A stretch of DNA of 64,000 nucleotides from a bacterium (GCA_022072055.1 JAJVIK010000006.1:227822-291821); one strand, 5' to 3'. Positions 1-9,782 are shown, numbered from the stretch's first letter. Notes: generated by a model from the sequence alone, not told the origin. Numbers and translations: made by a program.

Positions 1-245
1 TCTATTACAACCAGATCGGCGAGCTCCCCATCGAGCCGCTGGTGACCGCGAAGTCCGCGAACTCCGGGCGGGATGAGCCGCTCGCGTGGGCCTATGATTA
101 CGAGCAAGGGCGGGTTTTCCAGACCTTGCTGGGGCATGCCGCCGAGTCGGTCCGCGCCCCTGGAGCGGCCGATCTGATCCGCCGGGGAACCGCCTGGGCC
201 GCCGGTCGCATCCCCATGGACATCCCGGTCCTCCCGGGGGATTGA
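1..245 (+). CDS. ThuA-domain protein, C-terminal fragment (cut by window edge)
   Basis: The reading frame is open from base 3 to the TGA at 243-245, so only the last 80 residues are visible and the true start lies outside the window. The visible part contains PLAWAYDYEQGRVFQTLLGH followed by LIRRGTAWAAGR. This resembles the end of ThuA-like (trehalose utilisation) domains, where a 'P-W-x-x-x-Y-GxGRVFxTxLGH' strand precedes a final helix with RGxxWAxG. ThuA domains have a glutamine-amidotransferase-like fold; in planctomycete-like bacteria they are often secreted and encoded next to cytochrome c and sugar-dehydrogenase-like propellers, as here. The following cytochrome gene starts 22 bases downstream, suggesting one transcription unit. 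The catalytic status cannot be judged from this fragment. Confidence 0.72.
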   Translation, partial: YYNQIGELPIEPLVTAKSANSGRDEPLAWAYDYEQGRVFQTLLGHAAESVRAPGAADLIRRGTAWAAGRIPMDIPVLPGD

Positions 246-267
246 TTCAACGCCACTGCCCGACTCG

Positions 268-2379
268 ATGCCGCTCCACTCCCCGCGTTTCCAGCCTCCG
301 CTCTTGGCGGCGCTCCTGTGTGCGTTACTCCCAACCCCTATGGTCGGAGCCGAAGTTGGCCGTGAGGAAGGGACCGCGCTGGTGATCCGTTCGGAGGTTT
401 CCGGCGCCGGCGATGCCCGCCCCGCGCGCTTGGTGGCTGTGCATGTCCCTCAAGGGGAGCCACCCACCCCCTTTCTTCCGCCCGGTCCGTTCACCGCAAC
501 CTGGAAGGGATTCATCGAGGTGGACCTGCGCGACCGTTTCCAGTTCGCCTTTGAAGGAACCGGTAAGATGACCTTAACCGTGGAAGGGAAGACAGCCCTC
601 GAAGCCGACAGCCAAGTTCCCGAAAGCCTGGTCGGCAAGCGGGTCCGTCTGAACAAAGGAGCCAATCGGTTCGAGGCAACCTACTACGGACCGGGGGATG
701 GGGATGCCACCGCGCGGCTGCTGTGGGCCTCGACCGAGTTTCCGCTCGAACCGATCCCCGCCACGGTCCTCACCCATTCCCCCACCGAGGGCGCGCTCTT
801 GGACTTTGAGACGCGCCACAGGGGGCGGAACCTGTTTGTGGAATATCGCTGCATCCGCTGCCACCGTCCCTCCGAGGAGCGGCCCCTCCACGAGGATTGG
901 ATGGGCCCATCCCTGGCCGGAATCGGCGGCAGGCTCCATCCGAGTTGGATCACAAGCTGGATCGAGAACCCCCGCGCGATGCGCCCGGACTCCAGCATGC
1001 CGAGGGTTTTGCCAAAGGAAAACCCAGCCCAAACGGCGCGTGACATTGCGGCCTATCTGGCCACACTGGCGGATGCAACCCAAGCGGCGGTCATCGAAGC
1101 CGCTGAGGGGCAGGCGACCCTCGGCGCGGAACGGTTCGAGTCCCTGGGCTGCATCGCCTGCCACACCCTCGCGGGTGAAAGCGACTCGGTGGAGCCGCCT
1201 CGGATCTCCCTTGGTCCTGTGGCGGCGAAGTGGAAACCCGGCGCGCTCCGAGACTTTCTGCTCAAGCCTAACCGTCACTACCCGATGATCCGCATGCCGG
1301 ATTTCCGGCTCTCGGAAGGCGAGGCGAATGCCTTGGCGGCGTTCGTTCTGAGCCAAGCGCCCCCTCGCCTCGCCCCGGATTCAGAACCGGTGGGAGATCC
1401 CGAACAGGGAAGGGAAGCGCTCGCCACCCTCGGGTGCCTCGCCTGTCACGACGCCCCCATCGAGAATCGAGCCACGGCGCCCTCGCTGGAAGCAGTCTTC
1501 GGATCATCGAGTGAGCGGGGATGCCTCCTCGATGGCGCCAGCGTGGACTTTTCGTTTTCCGCCGAGGAGAGAGCCGATCTTCAAGACTTTCTCGCGTCCG
1601 GACCCGAAGCGTTGTTCCGGTCCGATCCCGTGGAGTCCGCCGCGCATCGCCTGGACCATCTCCGCTGCAATGCCTGTCATGCCATCGACGGGCGTGGGGA
1701 TGTGTGGCCCGCGCTCCGGCCTCCGCCGGAGCGCGCCGAGGATTCGGAAGCCGAATTGGAACTCCCCGAAGAGGGGGACGCGGGACAGATTGTGGCCATC
1801 GACCAATCCCGCCCATCCCTCACCTTCGCGGGCGAGAAGCTTCGCCCCAGCGCCCTCCGGGCGATCCTGCGCGGCGAATGCGATCCCCCACCGCGTCCCT
1901 GGCTGGCCGCGCGAATGCCCTCCTTCACCGAGTATGCCGAACTTCTTGCGGATGGGCTTGCGCGCATGCACGGTTTCGGTCCCGAAGACCCGCCGCGCGA
2001 AACGCCGGACCCCGAGCTGGCGGAAATCGGGCGGAAGTTGGTCTCCCAATCCGAGGGCTTCGGCTGCACCTCCTGCCATGGAGTGGGGGATAGGCCACCC
2101 CAGGCGGTCTTTGAAACCATGGGGGTGAACCTGATGCTCTCAGCGGAGCGCTCGCGGAAAGACTTTCTTGCGCGTTGGCTGCTCAATCCGCTTCGGATCG
2201 ACCCGCGCTCCAAGATGCCGCGCTACTCGATCGACAACAAGAAAACCCCACTGGTCACCCTCCTCGATGGGGATGCCCCGCGACAGTTCGAGGCGATCTG
2301 CCAGTATCTGCTCGCCGGTAGGGACATCCTCCCGCCTGAAGAGACCGCGGCGATTCCGCCGGACACACCCAAACACTGA
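268..2379 (+). CDS. Secreted five-CxxCH cytochrome c protein with PA14-like N-terminal domain
   Basis: The 703-residue protein starts with a signal peptide (hydrophobic LLAALLCALL, ending near AEVG, residue 30). Residues about 65-160 form a beta-rich region resembling PA14-like sugar-binding modules (FTATWKGFIEVDLRDRFQFA, then RLLW). Five haem c attachment motifs follow: CIRCH at 195, CIACH at 295, CLACH at 390, CNACH at 467 and CTSCH at 600, each inside a cytochrome-c-like segment with later Met candidates such as SSMPRVLP, SKMPRYS and ARMPSF. It should be a periplasmic or extracellular electron-transfer protein. The next gene begins 14 bases downstream and encodes a propeller of sugar-dehydrogenase type, so electron acceptance from it is a reasonable inference. 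No strong ribosome-binding site precedes the ATG. Confidence 0.85.
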   Translation: MPLHSPRFQPPLLAALLCALLPTPMVGAEVGREEGTALVIRSEVSGAGDARPARLVAVHVPQGEPPTPFLPPGPFTATWKGFIEVDLRDRFQFAFEGTGKMTLTVEGKTALEADSQVPESLVGKRVRLNKGANRFEATYYGPGDGDATARLLWASTEFPLEPIPATVLTHSPTEGALLDFETRHRGRNLFVEYRCIRCHRPSEERPLHEDWMGPSLAGIGGRLHPSWITSWIENPRAMRPDSSMPRVLPKENPAQTARDIAAYLATLADATQAAVIEAAEGQATLGAERFESLGCIACHTLAGESDSVEPPRISLGPVAAKWKPGALRDFLLKPNRHYPMIRMPDFRLSEGEANALAAFVLSQAPPRLAPDSEPVGDPEQGREALATLGCLACHDAPIENRATAPSLEAVFGSSSERGCLLDGASVDFSFSAEERADLQDFLASGPEALFRSDPVESAAHRLDHLRCNACHAIDGRGDVWPALRPPPERAEDSEAELELPEEGDAGQIVAIDQSRPSLTFAGEKLRPSALRAILRGECDPPPRPWLAARMPSFTEYAELLADGLARMHGFGPEDPPRETPDPELAEIGRKLVSQSEGFGCTSCHGVGDRPPQAVFETMGVNLMLSAERSRKDFLARWLLNPLRIDPRSKMPRYSIDNKKTPLVTLLDGDAPRQFEAICQYLLAGRDILPPEETAAIPPDTPKH

Positions 2380-2393
2380 AGGAGAGATTCCCC

Positions 2394-5342
2394 TTGCCGA
2401 TTAGCCGATGGATTGCCTGCGCGTTGATCCTGTCCGCGCTTCCCGCCGAGTGCGAAACAGTGGCCGAGGGGCGCTTCGGGCGAGCGCTCGATGCCCGCAA
2501 GGGCGCGGTTCAAACCGAGGGGCGCGAGGTCTTTTCCGCTCCCCCCTTCACGGTCGAGTGTTGGGCCAGACTCTTTTCCAAGATCGGGTTCAACATCCTG
2601 GCGGCGCACTCTCCAAAGTCCTCCGCGGATCATTGGGAACTTTACTCCTATGCCGGAACGGGATTCCTCAGCGCCTATCTTCCAGGGTTTGTCCCCTCTG
2701 AAGTCCAGAGCTCCATCGAGATCACCGATGGCCAGTGGCATCTCGCCGCGCTTAGCTTTGACGGGGAGACAGTCCGCCTCTTCCTGGATGGCGCCGAAGT
2801 TGCCGCGCGGAAAGTCGCGCCCAACCCCAGCCTCCGCCCTGGGAAAGGGGTCCTTTCAGTCGGGGCGGCCTTTGATGGGGTGACCCAGATCGGATGCGAT
2901 GGGCTTGTCGATGAGGTCCGAGTCTCGAAAGGGACCCGAATGCCCGCTCCGCTTCCGGATGGCCCTCCCACTCCCGATGACCGGACCCTCGGTCTTTGGC
3001 GGTTCGAGGAGTCCTCCGGTTCGGAGTATGCCGATCTCTCCGCCGCGCGCGCCCCCCTGCGCCCCTCGGCCCCGAAACAGAAAAAGAAGACCTCGGTCCT
3101 GGGCAAGGAGATTGTGACCATTGACGATCAGGATGAGGCGGACTGGGCCGATGATCGCTGGCCGCGCATGAAGAACGGTCCGTTCTTCAGCGGAACCATC
3201 GCGATCCCGGGAGTCGAGGGGCTGCCCCCGACCTACAAGGGGATCGCGGTTCGAGTGGGACCGAACCAAGAGGCTGCGGTCCTTTACGACATCGAACTGC
3301 TTCGGATGAGCGCCGCCTGGACCGGCGAGTTCCTCAAGATCGATCCGAAACGACTGGGCATTATTGTTCTGCCGCAAGTGGGCGGGGACCTTCGGCTCTA
3401 CACCAAACCCGCTCCGGGCTGGGCCAACGGTCAGGGTTTCTCAGACCCGCGCCCAACCCCATATGGCCCGCTCCCGGCCAACCAGGCGCGGTATGAGGGA
3501 CTGTATGAATCCGGTGAACGGGTGGTTCTGGCCTATTCAGTCGGGTCCACTCGAATCCTGGAGTCTCCCTGGCTGGAAGGAGACTCCGACGTCTCAATCT
3601 TTTCGCGGACCTTGGAGATCGCTCCCGCAACTGAGGAGTTCCACCTTCTCCTCTGCGATGTCCCGGGTGCCGGGTCCCCCGTGGCAACCATCGACGGGGT
3701 CCACACCCTGTCGCTGGAACGAGAGGGGGAGACCACCGCCGCGGGGTTGGTTCAAGACCAGGGGCCCTGGTGCTCCCTCGCGCATGCTCCGGGGGGACAC
3801 ATCCGGATGATTGTCCCAAGGCATCCCGATACCCTCCGCGTCAAGGTCCTCCTCTGGCAAGGGCCGAGCGAGGGATTGCAGTCCTTCTACAATCAGGTTC
3901 GCGCGCAGCCGCTGGAGTCCCTCGCGTCTTACACGCAGGGTGGTTCCGCGAAATGGACCGAGGCGATTGTCTCGCGCGGGATTGTGAACAAGAGCGACGA
4001 TCCCTATGTGATCGACACCCTACCACTTCCCTTTGAGAACCCCTATGGCGCCCTTTTCTATGTGAGCGGGCACGACTTCCTCCCGGATGGAGACCTCGCT
4101 CTCTGCACCGTGCATGGGGATGTGTGGCGAGTGAGCGGGATCGACGCGGACCTGGATAAAATCCGCTGGAAACGAATCGCCACCGGGCTTTTCCAGCCCC
4201 TCGGACTCAAGGTGGTGGCGGGGGTCATTCATGTCCTGGGCCGTGACCAGATCACTCGCCTTTACGACCGGGACCAAAACGGAGAAACCGACTATTACGA
4301 GAACTTCTGCAATCTCTGCGAGGTCGCGGATGGCGGCCACTCTTACGCCACCTGTTTGGAGACCGACAGTAAGGGGAACCTCTATTTCCTCAAAGGGCAG
4401 GATCGTGTGCGGACACGGCACGATGGGTGCCTCCTGCGGGTGAGTCCCGATGGGCGAATCCTTGAGGTGGTCGCCACCGGCTTCCGCTTCCCCAACGGTC
4501 TCGGCCTCGGCCCCGGGGATTTCCTCACCACGGCGGACCAGGAGGGGGAATGGGTGCCCGGAACCCGAATCGACAAGATCCGCGAGGGGGGATTCTATGG
4601 CGTGATGACCACGCACCACCGCGAAACCCCACCCGAGACCTACGAGGAGCCGATCCTCTGGCTGCCACAGGACATGGACAACTCGGCGGGAGGTCAGGTC
4701 TGGGCGGGTCCCGCGTGGGGACCGCTCGCGGGCAAGATGATTCACTTGTCCTATGGCCTGTGCATGGCGCTGCCGGTGCTCCCCGATGAGAACGGTGGCC
4801 CCCAGGCGGCCGCGTTCCCGCTGCCGCTCCAGTTTCTCTCCGGAGTGATGCGTGGAAGGGTCTCGCCCACGGACGGGCAGGTATATCTTTCCGGCTTGCG
4901 CGGGTGGCAGACCAACGCGGTGCGGGATGGCTGTCTTCAGCGCATCCGCTACACCGGCGGGAAGGCCTACGTCCCAGTCGGTTTCGCGGTCCTCCAGAAC
5001 GGGGTCCGGCTGCGATTCAGTTGCGAGCTCGATCCGGACACCGCCGCCGACCCGGAAAACTTCTCGGCGGAGGTTTGGAACTACCGCTGGTCCGGCGCCT
5101 ACGGTTCGGAGGATTGGTCGGTGAAAGACCCCGAGACCAAGGGCCACGACGAAACCCCGATCCTCTCCGCGACCCTGGCCGGGGATGGCAAGTCGGTTAC
5201 CCTCGAGCTGGAGGACTTCCAGCCGGTCATGCAACTCCGCATCCGCTACAACATGGATGCCGCCGATGGGGAGCTGGTGAAGGGCGATGTGATCTGCACG
5301 ATCAACAGCGTGCCGGAAAGTGAGGGGACTTCGACTCCTTGA
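2394..5342 (+). CDS. Secreted LamG / DUF6797-like / sorbosone-dehydrogenase-type beta-propeller protein
   Basis: This 982-residue protein starts at a TTG with GGAGAG at 2381-2386, a good spacing; no better start exists before the signal sequence (WIACALILSALPAECE). Residues about 40-180 are a LamG/concanavalin-like lectin domain (FTVECWARLFSK, GQWHLAALSFDGETVRLFLDG, LVDEVRVSKG). From about residue 245, EADWADDRW and GPFFSGTIAIPG resemble DUF6797 proteins. From about residue 545 to 860 there is an NHL/glucose-sorbosone-dehydrogenase-like propeller (GHDFLPDGDLALCTVHGDVW, GLFQPLGLKV, DSKGNLYFLKGQDR). No cofactor site could be proved. With the adjacent cytochrome it may form a secreted sugar-oxidising pair, a common arrangement in PVC-type bacteria. 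The reaction and substrate are inferred only from family and context. Confidence 0.75.
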   Translation: MPISRWIACALILSALPAECETVAEGRFGRALDARKGAVQTEGREVFSAPPFTVECWARLFSKIGFNILAAHSPKSSADHWELYSYAGTGFLSAYLPGFVPSEVQSSIEITDGQWHLAALSFDGETVRLFLDGAEVAARKVAPNPSLRPGKGVLSVGAAFDGVTQIGCDGLVDEVRVSKGTRMPAPLPDGPPTPDDRTLGLWRFEESSGSEYADLSAARAPLRPSAPKQKKKTSVLGKEIVTIDDQDEADWADDRWPRMKNGPFFSGTIAIPGVEGLPPTYKGIAVRVGPNQEAAVLYDIELLRMSAAWTGEFLKIDPKRLGIIVLPQVGGDLRLYTKPAPGWANGQGFSDPRPTPYGPLPANQARYEGLYESGERVVLAYSVGSTRILESPWLEGDSDVSIFSRTLEIAPATEEFHLLLCDVPGAGSPVATIDGVHTLSLEREGETTAAGLVQDQGPWCSLAHAPGGHIRMIVPRHPDTLRVKVLLWQGPSEGLQSFYNQVRAQPLESLASYTQGGSAKWTEAIVSRGIVNKSDDPYVIDTLPLPFENPYGALFYVSGHDFLPDGDLALCTVHGDVWRVSGIDADLDKIRWKRIATGLFQPLGLKVVAGVIHVLGRDQITRLYDRDQNGETDYYENFCNLCEVADGGHSYATCLETDSKGNLYFLKGQDRVRTRHDGCLLRVSPDGRILEVVATGFRFPNGLGLGPGDFLTTADQEGEWVPGTRIDKIREGGFYGVMTTHHRETPPETYEEPILWLPQDMDNSAGGQVWAGPAWGPLAGKMIHLSYGLCMALPVLPDENGGPQAAAFPLPLQFLSGVMRGRVSPTDGQVYLSGLRGWQTNAVRDGCLQRIRYTGGKAYVPVGFAVLQNGVRLRFSCELDPDTAADPENFSAEVWNYRWSGAYGSEDWSVKDPETKGHDETPILSATLAGDGKSVTLELEDFQPVMQLRIRYNMDAADGELVKGDVICTINSVPESEGTSTP

Positions 5343-5454
5343 AGGGATTGATATTCCTCGCATGCAGGTGGAAATTGGCTTGAAGCCGAATAGAATGCCC
5401 CGATGACCGTGGAACAATCTTCCTTGACAGCCATGTATCGATGCCGGGATCAAC

Positions 5455-8400
5455 ATGAATAAGAAGAAGAGCTTGTTCTCGCGCTACCTCCAGCACCTCA
5501 GGGCCACTGCCCATCGGGGAGATGCCCGGGAAGAGAGCTTTTACCCGTCACTCAAGACCTTGCTGGAGGAAATGGCTCGGGAGTGCGGGCGAAGCGAAAT
5601 CCATGTGACCACCCTGCCCAAGAACACCGAAGCGGGGAGTCCCGATTTTCGTGTTTGGAACGGGAAGGACCGCGTCGTCGGATACATCGAGGCCAAAAAC
5701 CCCTCGGAGGAAAGATTGGATGAGGTCGAAAGGTCCGAGCAGCTCCGCCGGTATCGTGAAACGTTCCCGAACTTGATTCTCACGAACTTCCTGGAGTTCC
5801 GTCTGTACCGGAACGGCGAGAGAATCGAGTCGGTCGTCCTGGGCCGTCCCTTTGTTCTGAACGAGCTCCACGTCGCGCCGCCACTTGAAAAGCCCGAGGA
5901 GCTGTGGGCGCTGCTCGAACATTTTTTCGAGTTTTCCCTTCCCACGGCGTACACCGCCGAGTCGCTTGCCATCGAACTGGCCAAGCGCACCCGGTTCCTG
6001 AGGGAAGTCGTCACGTTGCAGCTCAAGGAGGAGGCCTCCGGAAAGGCTGGAGCGCTGACCGGATTTTGCGAGGCGTTCCAGAAGTTCCTCATCGGTCATT
6101 TGACAACGGAGGACTTCGCCAACCTCTACGCCCAAACGATTACCTACGGCCTTTTCGCGGCGCGAACTCGCGCGACCAATGGGTTCAGCCGCCGCGCCGC
6201 CTTCGACCGAATTCCACGGACCGTGGGGGTCCTGCGCGACTTGTTCCGGTTCATTTCCTTTGGAGACTTGCCCAGGCAAGTGGAGTGGATCGTGGACGAT
6301 ATCTCGGAAGTCTTGGCCGTGGCGGATGCTTCCGGCATCCTCGATCGCTACTTCCACGAGGGCAAGGGGAACGACCCAATCGTTCATTTTTACGAGACTT
6401 TCCTGGCTCAGTACGACCCGGAGGAGCGAGAACGCCGAGGTGTTTACTACACTCCCGAGCCTGTCGTCTCCTACATTGTCCGTTCGCTTCACGCCCTGCT
6501 CAAGAAGGAATTCGGAATGAGAGACGGGCTCGCGTCCGAGGGGGTGACCCTTCTCGATCCGGCCGCCGGAACCATGACATTTGTCGCGCTGGCCGCCACG
6601 CTCGCGGTGCGCGAGTTTGAGAGGAAGTACGGCTCCGGAGGACGCGAGGAGTTTGTCCGAAGTCATATCCTCCGGAACTTCTGCGCCTTCGAGCTGATGA
6701 TGGCCCCATACGCCGTGGGTCACCTCAAGATGTCCTTCTTCCTGGAGGAGCTTGGCCACAAACTGGAAGATGATGAGCGCGTCCGTTTCTATCTGACGAA
6801 TACACTCGACATGGAGGAGCTGGAGCAAAGCCGGTTGCCCGGGATTTCCTCCCTCGCGGAGGAGTCCCACCTCGCGGCGGAGGTCAAAACACAAGCTCCC
6901 ATCCTGGTCATCCTCGGGAATCCGCCATACTCCGGTCATTCGGTTAACAGGGGCGAGTGGATACTCGGCAAGATCGAGGACTACAAGCAAGTGGACGGAA
7001 GGCCGCTGGGTGAGAGAAATCCAAAATGGCTCCAGGACGACTATGTGAAATTTCTCCGATTCGCTCAATGGAAGATCGATCAGGCGGGGCGCGGCGTGGT
7101 CGGGATGATCACCAACCATTCATATCTGGACAACCCAACTTTCAGAGGAATGCGCCAAAGTCTGATGCGGACCTTCGATGAGATTTTTGTCTTGGATTTG
7201 CATGGGAATTCCCTGAAGAAGGAGATTTGCCCGGATGGAAGCAAGGACGAAAACGTCTTCGATATCCGCCAGGGCGTTGCCGTCATATTCCTGGTCAAGA
7301 AGGGAAAGAAGAGGGCCGGTCCCGCTTCCGTGCGTCACGCGGAGCAATGGGGAACGCGTTCCGCCAAGTACGCTTGGCTTTCGGCCCACGAGGTTGGGAA
7401 AACCGGCTGGCGCAAGGTCGATCCCAGGTCCGAGTCCTACCTTTTCGTGCCACAAGATGGCGCGGGGAGAAGGGAGTACCAGAGATTTCACCCGCTGAAC
7501 GAAGTCTTTCCCCTGTATGGTGTCGGGATGACAACCGCCCGCGATGAATTTGTGATAGACATGGACAGAAGGACGCTCATCAACCGAATGCGAGTATTCA
7601 AGCACAGTGATTTGGCGGATCAGGGACTCCATCAGTTCTTCGCGATACGCCGAAAACAAGGTTGGAGCATACGTCGGGCCTGGACCATGTTGAATGATGT
7701 TTCAGACAGAAGACTGGAGGGACTGACAGTTCCGGTTCTCTATCGACCTTTTGACATCCGCTGGATCTTCTATCACGACTCAGTTGTTTGGAGGACGGTA
7801 AAACGTGTAATGTGTCACCTGATCGCGGGAGAGAACTTGGCTTTAGTCTCTCCGAAGCAACACAAGCATGAGTTCGGAGCCTTCGTTTCCAAAGTGATCG
7901 GGGCCCATAAGAGCGTCGCCGCGTACGATATCAACTATTATTTTCCCCTCTACTTGTATCCCGATGGGAACAGGCGAGACCTGTTCGCTCATCACGACGC
8001 CTCGGAGCGAGAACCGAACCTCAATCCGGAGCTGCTTAATGCGTTGGCCAAGGCACATCGACACAAGCCTTCCCCAGAGGAAGTGTTCAACTACATTTAC
8101 GCAATCCTCTACTCAGAGACGTATCGCCGGAAGTTTGCCGAATTCTTGAAGCGGGATTTCCCACGAATTCCATTCCCCACAAGCAGGAAGACATTCAAAG
8201 CCCTTGCTTCCCTGGGCGAGAGACTGGTACGAATTCACTTACTCGAATCCACCGAGCTCGATCCACCCCTCGCGCGCTTTGAAGGCGCGGGAGATGGTCG
8301 GATCGGAAAGAACCGCGGAGAGGGATTTCGATATGAGGAGGGGGAGCAACGGCTTTACATCAACAAGCGGCAACACTTCGCGCCTGTCCCGCCGGAGGTC

Positions 8401-8619
8401 TGGAACTTCCAGATTGGGGGCTATCAGGTTTGTGAGAAATGGCTAAAGGACCGGAGGGAGCGAAAGCTAGACCTTTTGGATGTGCAGACCTTCTGCCGCA
8501 TCCTGACCGCCATGGGATTAACCCAACGGATCCAGTCGGACATCGACAAGGTTTTTCCAATGGTGGAGGTGGAAGGACAATTCATACCAGGCGCGCAAGA
8601 GGACCACCGAGAGGAATGA
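5455..8619 (+). CDS. Single-chain restriction-modification-like N6-adenine DNA methyltransferase (type ISP/IIG-like)
   Basis: The 1054-residue protein has a PD-(D/E)xK-type nuclease signature near the N-terminus: P63-D64-F and then E79-A-K81 in GYIEAKN. A gamma-class adenine methyltransferase core follows, with the SAM-binding motif I DPAAG at 368-372 and the catalytic NPPY at 489-492. The C-terminal about 350 residues (YRPFDIRWIFYHDS onwards) match the target-recognition region of type ISP restriction enzymes. Classical type ISP enzymes are about 1,500 residues with a helicase between nuclease and methylase; no helicase motifs are visible here and the spacing leaves little room for one, so it is closer to a type IIG/IIL layout. 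It should both modify and cut DNA. No separate specificity or nuclease gene is adjacent. Whether the nuclease is active cannot be judged here. Confidence 0.85.
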   Translation: MNKKKSLFSRYLQHLRATAHRGDAREESFYPSLKTLLEEMARECGRSEIHVTTLPKNTEAGSPDFRVWNGKDRVVGYIEAKNPSEERLDEVERSEQLRRYRETFPNLILTNFLEFRLYRNGERIESVVLGRPFVLNELHVAPPLEKPEELWALLEHFFEFSLPTAYTAESLAIELAKRTRFLREVVTLQLKEEASGKAGALTGFCEAFQKFLIGHLTTEDFANLYAQTITYGLFAARTRATNGFSRRAAFDRIPRTVGVLRDLFRFISFGDLPRQVEWIVDDISEVLAVADASGILDRYFHEGKGNDPIVHFYETFLAQYDPEERERRGVYYTPEPVVSYIVRSLHALLKKEFGMRDGLASEGVTLLDPAAGTMTFVALAATLAVREFERKYGSGGREEFVRSHILRNFCAFELMMAPYAVGHLKMSFFLEELGHKLEDDERVRFYLTNTLDMEELEQSRLPGISSLAEESHLAAEVKTQAPILVILGNPPYSGHSVNRGEWILGKIEDYKQVDGRPLGERNPKWLQDDYVKFLRFAQWKIDQAGRGVVGMITNHSYLDNPTFRGMRQSLMRTFDEIFVLDLHGNSLKKEICPDGSKDENVFDIRQGVAVIFLVKKGKKRAGPASVRHAEQWGTRSAKYAWLSAHEVGKTGWRKVDPRSESYLFVPQDGAGRREYQRFHPLNEVFPLYGVGMTTARDEFVIDMDRRTLINRMRVFKHSDLADQGLHQFFAIRRKQGWSIRRAWTMLNDVSDRRLEGLTVPVLYRPFDIRWIFYHDSVVWRTVKRVMCHLIAGENLALVSPKQHKHEFGAFVSKVIGAHKSVAAYDINYYFPLYLYPDGNRRDLFAHHDASEREPNLNPELLNALAKAHRHKPSPEEVFNYIYAILYSETYRRKFAEFLKRDFPRIPFPTSRKTFKALASLGERLVRIHLLESTELDPPLARFEGAGDGRIGKNRGEGFRYEEGEQRLYINKRQHFAPVPPEVWNFQIGGYQVCEKWLKDRRERKLDLLDVQTFCRILTAMGLTQRIQSDIDKVFPMVEVEGQFIPGAQEDHREE

Positions 8620-8659
8620 CGCGGGCAAGTTTGTGCGTGTCTTGGAGGCCATTCAATCA

Positions 8660-9763
8660 ATGAGAACCGCGATCATCCTCCTCCTGCTCTTTCCCGCGCT
8701 CGGCGCTCTCGGCTCAGATGGCGTCGAGACCCTGCTTGTCCTGGAGCCCACTCCCGAAAACCCGCGCAACTCGGAAGGGGACATCGAAGTCCTGTCGGAT
8801 GGCAGTCTGTGCTTTGTTTACACCCGGTTCAGCGGCGGCTCCGAGGATTTTTCGGCGGCGGAGATTGTGGCGCGAACCTCTCCCGATGGGGGCAAGTCCT
8901 GGGGCAAGGAACGTGTCCTGGTCCCCCGCGAGGGGAAGTTCAATGTCATGTCGGTGAGCCTTCTTCGCCTCAAGTCCGGCGAGATCCTGCTCTTCTACCT
9001 GATCAAGAACAGTTGGGCAGACCTGAACCTCTGGGTGCGTCGCTCCGCCGATGACCTTCGAACCCTTTCCGATCCGGTCCGCGTGACCACCCTTGAGGGA
9101 TACCATGTGGTCAACAACGACCGGGTTGTCCGGCTCTTGAGCGGGAGAATCCTGGTCCCGGCCGCGCTGCATCCCTGCCCCGATGGCACCGAGGCGACCT
9201 GGTCGGATGCCGCGGTTCCCTTGGTGTATTACTCCGATGACGAGGGAGTGACCTGGAAGAAGGATGAAACCGATCCCAGCATGCTCCCCATCGCGGGGGT
9301 GACTCTCCAAGAGCCGGGGTTGGTCGAGCTCTCGGATGGCCGGATCCTGATGTATCACCGGACAGATGGGGGATCGCAGTTCCAAAGCTTCTCCTCGGAT
9401 GGCGGAATCCGTTGGACCACTCCGGCGCAAGGTCCTTTGGCCTCTCCACTCAGCCCGGCCACGATCAAGCGGATTCCCTGGAGCGGCGACCTGCTTGCGG
9501 TTTGGAACGACCATTCCGGCAGGCATCCTTTTCCGGCGAAACGGCGCACCCCCCTGTGTGTCGCCCTGAGCAAGGATGATGGGAAGACCTGGGGTCCGAG
9601 CCGGGTGATCGAATCGAATCCTGATGGCTGGTATTGCTACACCTCGATGACCTTCCTGGCCGACCGAGTGCTCTTGTCCTACTGCGCGGGGGACAGGAAG
9701 GTGGGGGGACTGAACCGTCTCAAGGTCGTTTCGCTCTCCAAGGAGTGGCTGGAAGGGGAGTGA
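8660..9763 (+). CDS. Secreted sialidase-like (BNR/Asp-box) six-bladed propeller protein
   Basis: I start the gene at ATG 8660, preceded by GGAGG at 8644-8648; this gives a 367-residue protein with a clean signal peptide (MRTAIILLLLFPALGALGS). A GTG at 8633 would add nine residues before the signal and is less likely. Four Asp-box type repeats are visible: SPDGGKSWG, SDDEGVTWK, SSDGGIRWT and SKDDGKTWG, the hallmark of BNR/sialidase propellers (family related to exo-alpha-sialidase, GH33-like). Such secreted proteins act on, or merely bind, glycan ends, and many planctomycete-type members are not proven sialidases. It is convergent with the FG-GAP protein gene, with 19 bases between the two stops. 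A related protein is encoded at 12890-14002. Confidence 0.82.
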   Translation: MRTAIILLLLFPALGALGSDGVETLLVLEPTPENPRNSEGDIEVLSDGSLCFVYTRFSGGSEDFSAAEIVARTSPDGGKSWGKERVLVPREGKFNVMSVSLLRLKSGEILLFYLIKNSWADLNLWVRRSADDLRTLSDPVRVTTLEGYHVVNNDRVVRLLSGRILVPAALHPCPDGTEATWSDAAVPLVYYSDDEGVTWKKDETDPSMLPIAGVTLQEPGLVELSDGRILMYHRTDGGSQFQSFSSDGGIRWTTPAQGPLASPLSPATIKRIPWSGDLLAVWNDHSGRHPFPAKRRTPLCVALSKDDGKTWGPSRVIESNPDGWYCYTSMTFLADRVLLSYCAGDRKVGGLNRLKVVSLSKEWLEGE

Positions 9764-9782
9764 CATGAACCCAACTGCCGTT

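Noticed and set aside
5424-5454. TTGACA at 5424-5429 as the promoter of the restriction-modification gene
   Set aside because: A perfect -35 box is present, but the base positions 17 downstream (GGATCA) do not resemble a -10 box and would lie against the start codon.
4020-5456. Long minus-strand ORF of 478 codons
   Set aside because: It mirrors the propeller part of the plus-strand gene; composition and lack of motifs mark it as a shadow.
5548-7119. Long minus-strand ORF of 523 codons
   Set aside because: It is antisense to the restriction-modification gene, whose catalytic motifs are in the other strand.
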